Assembly: GCF_036884655.1 (NCBI RefSeq)
Contig: NC_088356.1
Span: 14,620,501-14,684,500 of the forward strand
DNA: 64,000 nucleotides
From: Musa acuminata AAA Group
Lineage: Eukaryota; Streptophyta; Magnoliopsida; Zingiberales; Musaceae
Direction: 5' to 3'
Shown here one piece after another: positions 55,039 through 64,000 of the stretch (position 1 is its first letter; every line of letters begins with the position of its first letter). The notes under the pieces are model-generated. The model was not told the DNA's origin and ran no database searches. It worked only from the letters and a program-made list of their open reading frames with translations. A program made the translations under genes and the position numbers.

Positions 55039-56622
55039 ATGGCATACGCCGGAAACCAAGAGGGGCATTCTATTACACGTCCACCCATGTTCAGTGGGAC
55101 GGACTACACCTACTGGAAGACCCGAATGAGGATCTTTCTTATTTCTATGGATTTTGAACTATGGAACCTTGTCGAAAACGGATTTTCGAAGTCTTCTCTT
55201 CCAATGATCGATTGGAATGAATTGGAGAAGAAGGCTTTCGCTCTTAATGTAAAGGCTATGAATGCCTTATTTTGTGCGCTAGATAAAAATGAGTTTAATC
55301 GTGTTTCAACTTGTGAAACCGCATTTGATATTTGGCACACACTCGAAGTGACTCACGAAGGCACAAGTAGAGTGAAAGAGTCAAAAATCAATTTGCTGTT
55401 ACATTCTTTTGAACTTTTCCGGATGAAACCGAGTGAAACCATTGGCGACATGTTTACCCGTTTCACGGATGTCGTCAACAGTCTAAAAGGACTCGGAAAA
55501 AGCTTTTCGGATTTTGAGCTCGTAAATAAGATACTAAGATCCCTTCCTAAGAGTTGGGATCCTAAAGTCACTGCTATTCAAGAGGCAAAAGATCTGCGCA
55601 ACTTCCCTCTTGAAGAACTAATCGGGTCGTTAATGACCTACGAAATGACTTGTAAAGCTCATGAAGAGCAAGAAGACATCCTTCCAAAGAACAGGAAGGA
55701 TATGACACTTAAAACTTCAGAATGCCACTTGAGAGAAAACTCAAGTGATGAGGACTGTGATGATGACTTGGCACTTCTAACAAGAAATTTTAAAAAATTC
55801 TTTAAAAGAAACAAGTTTAAGAATGATGCAAAAAATAAACTTGAACCCAAGAAGGACCAAGTTATTTGCTATGAATGCAAAAAGCCGGGACACTACAAGA
55901 GTGATTGTCCACAAGTCAAAAGGAGAACATCAAAGAAGAAGGCGCTTCAAGCAACATGGGATGACTCGAGCGCGTCCGAAGAAGAGGAGTCCAACACCGA
56001 GCAAGTTGCTCATTACGCCTTAATGGCCATCGGAGATGAGGTAACAGATTTAATTGATGAAGATTTACCTTATTATGAATTATTAAATGCTTTCCATGAA
56101 TTATTTGATGAATGTAAAATAATTAGTAGAAAATACAAATTGCTAAAAAAGGAGCATGATAGTCTTATTTGCAAATTCGATAAGTTAAATGCTGAACATC
56201 ATGATAGTTTAAGCTCATGCATAAAATGCCATGATCTAGAAACTCTCCAAAAAGAAAACTTGCTACTGAAGGACACCTTGAAGAAATTCGAGGTTGGTAG
56301 CAAGTCATTAAACATGATCCTTACAAACAAGGGTCACGTTCCAAAAAGAAGTGGAATTGGATTCGTGAGATGTCCTCACCAAAATCCAACCACCTTCATA
56401 AAAGGCTCCATCTTACATGTTCGACATCAAGACAAATTTAACTTCTGTTGCAAATTTGGACACAAGACGCACTATTGTCCATTCAAGAAAATTAGTCCAA
56501 ACAAATTGATCTAGGTTCCTAAAGGAACAATGATAAATTCTATGCAACATGATAAACAATGTAGATCTATTTGTGAGGCACCCAAAAGCAAATGGGTACC
56601 TAAACATCATCCTTTCTTGTAG
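55039..56622 (+). pseudogene. gag: gag of SV7, one premature stop
   Basis: 527 codons from the ATG at 55039 to TAG at 56620-56622, with one internal TAG at 56512-56514 where sister copies have Trp. DUF4219-like N-terminus (DYTYWKTRMR), UBN2-like middle, CCHC knuckle CYECKKPGHYKSDC (about 55868-55910), acidic Ser/Glu zone, a coiled-coil-like segment (KLLKKEHDSLICKFDKL) and a second Cys/His cluster (CCKFGHKTHYC). The terminal TAG is in frame with pol directly downstream. SV1 (TAA) and SV4 (TAG) have a stop at the same codon. Confidence 0.85.
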
Positions 56623-59600
56623 AAAACTAAACCATTGCAAGCTAGGAGCAAGAGATGGTACCTTGATAGTGGATGCTCAAGGCATATGACCGGAGATCCA
56701 TCTCAATTCTCTAAGCTCACTAGCATAGACGAAGGCTATGTCACCTTCGGAGACAACAACAAGGGTAAAATCATTGGCAAAGGAACCATAGGTAACAAAT
56801 CCAACTTCTCTATTGAAGATGTTTTGTTAGTTGAAGGTTTAAAACATAACCTCTTGAGCATTAGTCAATTATGTGATAAAGGATATATTGTCAGATTTGA
56901 ATCTAATGCTTGCATCATTGAAAAACCACACAAAAACATATCTATGATTGCATTGAAACAAAATAACGTATACACTATTGACATCAATGATTTGTGTAAT
57001 GAAATGTGCTTTTCTGTTTTGAATGAGAATGCTTGGATATGGCATAGAAGATTAGGTCATGCTAGCATGAAACAAATTACTCAAATATCATCTAAAGAAC
57101 TTGTAAGAGGAATTCCTCATATCAAGTTCATCAAAGATAATGCATGTGATTCTTGCCAATTAGGTAAACAAATTAAATGTAGTTTCAAATCTAAGAATCA
57201 AATAAGCACCTCTAGGCCCTTACAATTGATTCATATGGACTTGTTCGGACCAATCTCTACATAAAGTCTAGGAGGTAGTAAATACGCCTTCGTCATTGTG
57301 GATGACTATAGCAGATACACATGGACTTACTTCTTAAAACAGAAAAGTGAATGCCTTAGATATTTTACCAAGTTTTGTAAACTTGTTCAGAATGAGAAAG
57401 GTTCTATGATTTCGTCTATTAGAAGTGATCATGGTGGTGAATTTCAAAACCATGATTTCCAGGAATTTTGTGAACTCAATGGATATAACCATAATTTCTC
57501 CACTCCTAGAAATCCTCAACAAAATAGAGTAGTAGAAAGAAAAAATCGAAATTTACAAGAAATGGCAAGAACCATGTTGAATGAACACAACCTACCCAAA
57601 TATTTTTGGGCCGAAGCCGTAAATACTGCATGCTACATTTTGAATAGAATTCTAGTGAGAACCCTACTAACCAAAACTCCCTATGAGTTATGGAATAACA
57701 AAAAACCTAATGTTTCATATTTTAAAGTCTTTGGCTGTAAATGTTTTCTCTTGAATGAAAAGGATAACTTAGGAAAATTTGATGCTAAATCCGATGAAGG
57801 AATCTTTCTTGGTTATTCTTCAGTTTCTAAAGCTTTTCGTATCTTCAATAAAAGAACTCTAATTATCGAAGAATCCATTCATGTTGTTTTCAATGAGATT
57901 TCCGAAATCATGAAAAATGATCTTGATGAAGATGTTAATTTTGATTCCTTGAATTTAAATGAAACCCCTTCTCCAACTAGCAACTTGGATGCATCCACTT
58001 CCGAAATATCCTTACCCAAGGATTGGAAGTATGTAGATGCTCATCCCAAGGAGTTAATCTTAGGAGACACATCAAAGGGGGTTCAAACACAATCTTCTCT
58101 TAAAAAAGTTTTGTGTGAACGCCGCCTTTCTCTCCCAAATTGAACCCAAATGCGTTGACGAAGCCATGAAAGATGATTCATGGATTATCGCAATGCAAGA
58201 TGAATTAAATCAATTTGAGAGAAATGAGGTGTGGAAGCTTGTTCCTAGGCCAAATGACCATTTAGTTATTGGTACTAAATGGGTCTTCAGAAACAAGCAA
58301 GATGAAAATGGTATCGTGGTTAGAAACAAGGCTAGATTAGTGGCAAAAGGTTTCAACTAAGGAGAAGGTATCGATTACGAAGAAACCTTCGCTCTTGTGG
58401 CTCGATTGGAAGCCATAAGGATGCTCCTTGCCTACGCTAGCAGTAATAATTTTAAGTTGTTTCAAATGGATGTTAAAAGCGCTTTTCTAAATGGCTTTAT
58501 TTCCGAAGAAGTTTATGTTGAACAACCTCCTGGATTTGAAAATGATAAACTCCCTAATCATGTGTTTAGATTAACTAAAGCTCTTATGGTTTAAAACAAG
58601 CCCCAAGGGCTTGGTATGAGAGACTTAGTTCTTTTCTTATCAAAAATAATTTCACAAAAGGCAAGGTTGATACTACATTGTTCATCAAGAATTTTGAAAA
58701 TAATTTTCTCATTGTTCAGATTTATGTTGATGATATTATCTTTGGCTCTATGAATGAATCTCTTTGTGAATCTTTTGCTAAAACTATGAGTCTTGAATTC
58801 GAAATGAGCTTAATGGGAGAATTAACATTCTTCTTAGGTTTACAAATCAAACAATTAAGCAATGACATCTTTATTAGTCAAACTAAATATGCTATGAACT
58901 TATTAAAAAAGTTTAATATGAACAACTCAAAGGCTATTAACACTCCTATGAGCACCTCCACTAAGTTAGAAATTGATGAAAGTGGAGAAAGCTTCAACAA
59001 AAAACTTATAGGGGTATGATAGGAAGTTTACTTTACCTCACTACAACCAGACCAGACATCATGTTCAGTGTAGGACTTTGTGCTAGATTTCAATCAAACC
59101 CTAAGATATCTCATCTCAAAGCAGTTAAAAGAATACTTAGATATCTCAATGGTACCACAAATCTAGGATTATGGTACCCAAAATTAGAGAATTTTGAGTT
59201 AACTGCTTATGATGATGCTGACTTTGCTAGCTGTAGACTAGATAGAAAAAGCACATCAGGATCATGTCAATTTTTAGGAAATGCCCTTGTTTCCTGGTCA
59301 TCTAAGAAACAAAACACAATTGCACTATCAACAACCGAAGCTGAATATATTGCAGCTAGTGCATGCTGTGCACAAGTTGTTTGGATGAAAAATACCTTAG
59401 AAGATTACAAAGTTAATCTTAAAAATATTCCCATCAAATGTGATAACACAAGTGCAATATGCTTAACTAAGAATCCTATATAACACTCAAGAACAAAACA
59501 TATTGATTTTAGACATCACTTTATACGAGATCATGTTACTAATCATGATATAACCAAAGAGTTCATTGATACTAAACATCAACTAGCTGATATTTTTACA

Positions 59601-59681
59601 AAACCTCTGAGTGAAGAACAATTTGATTTCATAATAAGAGAATTAGGAATGTTGATGTGTCCGAATAAACAAACTAGTTAA
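56623..59681 (+). pseudogene. pol: pol of SV7 (protease, integrase, RT, RNase H), broken
   Basis: Same frame as gag at the start. Protease has WYLDSGCSRHMTG, with DSG as active site. Integrase has the zinc domain (HRRLGH, CDSCQLGK) and DD35E residues in VDDYSRYTW, RSDHGGEF and VVERKNRN. The order protease, integrase, RT, RNase H is that of Ty1/copia. RT has [19 protein letters not shown] and YVDDI (about 58722). RNase H has DRKSTSGSCQFLG and ALSTTEAEYIAAS, and the end shows LADIFTKPL. Breaks: TAA at 57262-57264, frameshift near 58115-58141, TAA at 58358-58360, one-base insertion near 58587, another shift near 59010, and TAA at 59481-59483. It ends with TAA at 59679-59681. No env-like ORF follows. 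Confidence 0.88.
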
Positions 59682-60571
59682 AACTATTTTTTTGGACTGA
59701 TCAAATCACTTGATTGCCATTACAAAACATGTGTTGAAATGTTTTTCATGGTTATATTTGAAAATAAGTAGCATAATCGTGTCCGAATGCATCTCATTAT
59801 CCGAATGCTATAAATCAGAATTTCTCGTACACTTTTATGAAAAATATGTTTCTGAAATAGATCTGATGAAGTGATTCCTGCGTATGTATTCCATCTTGAA
59901 ATATCTTTACGTGTACAATGGATTATAACAAAAAAAGGGAAGAAGTATTCAAAGCAATCAATGTAAAATTCCTCTATAAGCTTGCTTATATTATTTTCCT
60001 GGTATCACAATTACCATGCTTTTTGTTGATGACAAAGGGGGAGAAATATATGAATTGATAAACACTGTGATAAACACTGCTATGATTATGTCTATGTCAT
60101 ACTTGCATCACCGAGAAATACATGAATTGATGCGATAAATATAGCTATGATTATGCCATCCTTGCATCACCAAGAGACATATGAACAGATGCTATAATTT
60201 GCATTATGCCTTGAGTTGATACCTTACCTTGTGAAGATATGCAAATCTTGCAAAAATTTGACATGTTTGCATAATGTAATGATATCATAATATTACTTCA
60301 CAGCTTTACATGTTGATATTCAACTACATGATGAATAGTTACACTCACAATCATATATAATCTGATGATGGATGTCAAGCCTTGACATCATCCTTAAAGA
60401 GATACATCATGATAGGTATCATGATGGGAGTATTGATAAGGTTAAATGATATAACTTATCAATATGTCGCTTGAATTCTTAGGTCTTGAATTCAAGGTTG
60501 ACTTATCTCAACTATGGCATATAGACAGGGGGAGTTAAGGATAACTCCATTATCAATTGATTGTCATCATC
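59682..60571 (+). other. SV7 3' non-coding region
   Basis: No gene. It matches SV1 1-700 on the opposite strand. Contains a PPT-like tract gacaaagggggagaaa at 60031-60046 in a ttgttgat context. Confidence 0.7.
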
Positions 60572-60584
60572 AAAAAGAGGGAGA
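60572..60584 (+). other. SV7 polypurine tract
   Basis: AAAAAGAGGGAGA just before the 3' LTR. Confidence 0.85.
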
Positions 60585-60585
60585 T

Positions 60586-62506
60586 TGTTGAATCTCGGAT
60601 TTTGATGATGAAGTCAATTGTCATTTGTTGTCTAATCTATGTGTTGAGATAAGTGTGCAGGATTAACTACGATGAAAGTTAGACAAGTAGCAGGAGTTGC
60701 GCCGGAGTCAAGTTCATGATCACGTTGGGAGTTCGAGAGTTCGACGGAAGTTCGGACGGTCGTCGGAGGTTCTGCGGGAACAGATCCGAGAAGTCCAGAA
60801 GCTTGCCAAGCAAAGCTCGTCGGAACTCGCCAAGTGGATTGTCGCAAGTCCAGGAGTTTGCCAGAAGTCCGCAGGAGCATCACCGAGGGTTTATCGGATG
60901 ATCGACGGAAGTTCGTCGGAGACTCGCCGGAAGAAGCGATTGACGTACCGAAGCAAAGCTGTAGAAATTTTCTTAGAAGTAATCGTAGTTAGCACGTTGA
61001 TTAAGCTAGAAATGGGAGGTGATCCCATTAGCTTAATCTTGGCGCAATTGGGCCCCTGAGAAACCGAAATTGGGCCGAATGGAGCTACCCATTCGGACCC
61101 AGATTGCACCAGGAGGTGCAACCACCCAAGCCAGGAGGTGGCACCGCCTGGGCTAAGTCTCCCAGGGAGACTGGGCGGTGCAACCGCCCCAGCCAGGAGG
61201 TGGCACCGCTTGGGGCTCAGTCTTCGAGCCAGACTGGGCGGTGCAACCTCCCTTGACAAAGAGGTAGCACCGCCTGAGCTCGGTCTTCGAGCTCTGGCAG
61301 GAGGTGCAACCGCCTCAGTCAGGAGGTGGCATCGCCTGGGGCTCAATCTCCGAGCCAGACTCAGGCGGTGCAACCACCCCTGACAAAGAGGTGCAACTGC
61401 TTGGGCTAAGTCTTCGAGCTCTGCCTGGTGGTGCAACCGCTCCAGTCAGGAGGTGCAACCGCCTGATCCCAGAATTTCGGGAATTGACAGTTCTGAGCTC
61501 CAAATTTGAACTGAGTTGGGGCCTATAAATACCCCACCCATTCAGCACTGAACAGAAACAGACCTACACCGAAATCTTGATCTTTTCTGTGATTCTAAGA
61601 GCTCAAAATTGTTGTAAAGCCTCTAAGTTCTCCTCCTTCTGTTCTTCAAAGTTTTGAGTTGTAAAGAGAGGAGAGAAAGGTTCTGTAAGGGTTGTCTCCT
61701 GAGCCCATCAAAAGGAGTGAAACTGTAAAAGGGCAGTTGGCCTTCGCCTATTGAAGGAAGCCCTCTAGTTGACGTCGGTGACCTCGTCGGAGGAGGAAGC
61801 CAAAAGTGGAGTAGGTCAAGACTGACCGAACCACTCTAAATCTCGGTTTACATTTACTTTGAGCATTTTATCATTACTGCAAACCTCCTAAATACGTACT
61901 GCCTTCTGCGCTTTTACGAACGAGTTTCTAAGTTCGGATCTTTCCGAATCTGCGCTTAGACGTAAATCGGCGTTTTCGTACAATCATTACATTGCAGTTT
62001 ATGTTTATGTTTTGATTCCATTTATAACTGCAAACTACCTTCTGCGCTTTTACGACAAGTTTCAAAGTTCATATCTTTTCGAATCTGCGTTTAGACGTAA
62101 ATCGGCGTTTTCGTACGATCATTACATTGCAGTTTTTGTTTACGTTTTGACTCCATTTATAACTACAAATTGCCTTCTATGCATTTATAAAACGCATCTC
62201 AAAGTTCAGTATCTTCAGAATCAGTATTTAGACGTAAACTACGTTTAGACGTAAAACTGCGTTTAGACGCAAACTGCGTTTAGACATAAAACTGCGTTTA
62301 GACGTAAACTATGTTTAGACGCAAACTATGTTTAGATGTAAACTGCGTTTAGACGTAAACTGCGCTTAATCTTAAGTAATCTTAGAATCGGCTTTTACAT
62401 CGAAATCATTTTTTATCGAACGAACGCAGCTTTCGTTTTTAATCGCTGAAAGATTTCTATTGCACTAATTCACCCCCCCCCCCTCTTAGTGCTCTCGATC
62501 CTAACA
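60586..62506 (+). repeat. SV7 3' LTR
   Basis: 1921 bp, closely similar to the 5' copy. GGCGGT array at 61105-61470, TATAAATA at 61524-61531, 17-bp array at 62225-62370 and a poly-C run at 62472-62483. Confidence 0.93.
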
Positions 62507-62511
62507 CACAT
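62507..62511. repeat. SV7 target site duplication, right
   Basis: CACAT, matching 53061-53065. Confidence 0.92.
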
Positions 62512-64000
62512 ATCATGAATGTAAATGTGTCTAAAAGGAAACGAGATGAGTTGAACAGTGCATACCTATGGCATTGTAGGCTAGGTCACATCCATGAAAG
62601 AAGGATTCAAAAGTTGCTAAATGATGGATATCTAGATCCATTCGACTATGTGTCATACGCAACTTGTGAGCCTTGCATTCGTGGAAAACTGACCAACTCA
62701 CCATTTAGTGGAACTCGAGAGAGAACCACTGAGTTGTTGGAACTCATACATAGTGATGTATGTGGACCCATGTCAACTCATGCCATTGGAGGTTACTCCT
62801 ACTTCATTACATTTACTGATGATTTCTCAATGTATGGATATGTGTACTTAATGAAGTACAAGTTCGAGGCCTTTGAGAAATTTAGAGAGTATAAGAATGA
62901 GGTGGAGAACCAGACTGGAAAGAGTATCAAAACTCTTCGATCAGATCGAGGAGGTGAGTACTTAAGTACAGAGTTCACTCAGTTCCTCAAGGACCATGGG
63001 ATATTATATCAATGGACACCTCCTTATACACCTCAGCTCAATGGTGTCTCTGAAAGGAGAAATCGTACATTATTAGATATGGTACGGTCCATGATGAGTT
63101 TCGCTGACCTACCCATCTCATTCTGGGGATATGCCCTAGAAACCGTAGCTTACCTTCTGAACAGAGTTCCAACTAAGTCGGTAGTGTCTACACCATATGA
63201 GATATGAAAAGGGAAGAAGCCTGATCTTAAGGTTGTTAAGATTTGGGGCTGCCCTGCACATGTTAAAAGACACGACCCCGATAAGTTAGAATCAAGTACA
63301 GAGCGATGCAAATTTGTGGGATACCCCAAGGAAACTTTTGGGTATTATTTCTATCATCTCGAGGACCAAAAGGTCTTTGTAGCTAAGAGAGCAGTGTTCC
63401 TTGAGAAGGAATAAATTCTTGGCGGAGATAGTGGGAGAATGATAGAATTGAGCGAGGTTGGAGAACCAAGCTCAAGCACCACTCTACAGCCCGAGTCTGT
63501 TCAGGTACCTAATACACAAGTTTCAACTTTACGCAGGTCTGATAGAGTATCCCATCCTCCTGAGAGATATGTGGGACATATTAGAGGAGAGGATGTAGAG
63601 GATATTGATCGTCAGACCTACGAGGAGGCTATTATGAGTATAGACTCCGGGAAGTGGCAAGAAGCCATGAATTCTGAGATGGATTCTATGTACTCCAATA
63701 AGGTTTTGAACCTAGTTGATGCACCCGAAGGTATTGTACCCATCGGTTGCAAGTGGATCTTTAAGAAAAAGATCGGAGTAGATGGAAAGGTAGAGACCTA
63801 TAAAGCAAGGCTAGTGGCTAAGGGGTATCGTCAAAGGCAAGGTGTTGACTATGACGAAACCTTCTCACCCGTAGCAATGCTAAAATCCATCAGAATTCTA
63901 TTGGCTATTGCAGCACACTATGATTATGAGATCTGGCATATGGATGTGAAAACTGCATTCCTCAATGGGAACCTCGAGGAGGAGGTGTATATGATGCAAC
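62507..64000 (+). pseudogene. pol: B2 integrase and RT, continuing off-window
   Basis: Resumes the B2 frame. Integrase zinc domain (HCRLGH, CEPCIRGK), DD35E residues in TFTDDFSMYG, LRSDRGGEY and NGVSERRN, then the integrase C-terminal part (WGCPAHVKR). RT begins with CKWIFKKKIG, KARLVAKGY and MDVKTAFLNGNLEEEVYMM at the right edge. Stops at 63205-63207 (TGA for Trp) and about 63412-63414 (TAA). Closely matches B1 on the opposite strand, and outside those stops it is less damaged. Confidence 0.85.

Larger units (their letters stand above)
53066..62506 (+). mobile_element. SV7: full-length Sirevirus-like copia element
   Basis: 9441 bp with LTRs of 1923 and 1921 bp, perfect CACAT duplication, PBS, gag, complete but broken pol, non-coding tail and PPT. 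It is the only copy in the window with the full enzyme set, so it shows what the helper of SV1-SV6 looked like. Inserted in the gag-pol of B2. Stops and frameshifts make this copy itself inactive. Confidence 0.93.

Noticed and set aside
59682..60571. Env-like ORF after pol in SV7, as in some Sireviruses
   Set aside because: Only short frames are present, with no signal peptide or membrane segment.
53066..62506. Endogenous pararetrovirus (such as a badnavirus) instead of a retrotransposon
   Set aside because: Order protease-integrase-RT-RNase H, LTRs and target duplication show Ty1/copia. No movement protein or badnavirus-type motif was seen anywhere in the window.

Overview
This window is repeat-rich plant nuclear DNA. 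It is almost entirely nested LTR retrotransposons, with one small host gene model at about 15.8-17.7 kb. The AT-rich intergenic DNA, plant-type introns and abundance of Sirevirus-like Ty1/copia elements point to a flowering plant. My guess is a monocot, perhaps banana/ensete-like (Musaceae), but that rests on recollection of repeat style and was not searched. Most coding frames are broken by stops and shifts, so nearly all genes here are relics.

I use private labels. Sirevirus-like elements (all with PBS matching TGGTATCAGAGC, LTRs TGTTGAATCTC...GATCCTAACA, and several GACAAAGGGGGAG-type purine tracts before the 3' LTR): SV1 1-6293 (-); SV2 7171-14797 (-, TSD GCTAG); SV3 23070-27807 (-); SV4 27808-41133 (+), interrupted by SV5 30297-38524 (+, TSD TTTAG); SV6 fragment 48781-51012 (-); SV7 53066-62506 (+, TSD CACAT). 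A second copia family (B, perhaps Angela/Tork-like) has B1 41134-48780 (-) and B2 51013-53065 plus 62507-64000 (+), which is split by SV7. T1 (20564-23069, +) is a TNT1/Tork-like pol relic. Gypsy-like leader/LTR pieces flank SV2 (6294-7170 and 14803-15320).

The Sirevirus-like group holds three kinds of element. (1) SV7 is a full gag-pol copy, now disabled by stops and frameshifts. (2) SV2, SV3 and SV5 are gag-only elements: LTR, PBS, a shorter gag that has lost its zinc knuckle, about 2.4-2.6 kb of AT-rich non-coding DNA, PPT and LTR, with no pol. SV5 keeps an uninterrupted gag frame and very similar LTRs, so it looks young. (3) SV1 and SV4 are chimeras in which almost all of pol is replaced by a cassette. 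The cassette has a promoter-like region, a probable 5'UTR intron, and an ORF resembling the plant 'putative plant transposon protein' family. The two chimeras share the same internal junction, so they descend from one event. Together they suggest a helper/parasite community in which defective elements keep LTRs, PBS and PPT and would need enzymes in trans.

Order of insertion from the junctions: SV4 landed in the 5' LTR of SV3; SV5 then landed in the gag of SV4; B1 abuts the SV4 3' region; SV2 landed in a gypsy-like leader; SV7 landed in the gag-pol of B2. The host gene (minus strand) has a TATA box, a first exon and at least two further convincing coding exons joined by a probable GC-AG intron. 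Its 3' end is unclear.
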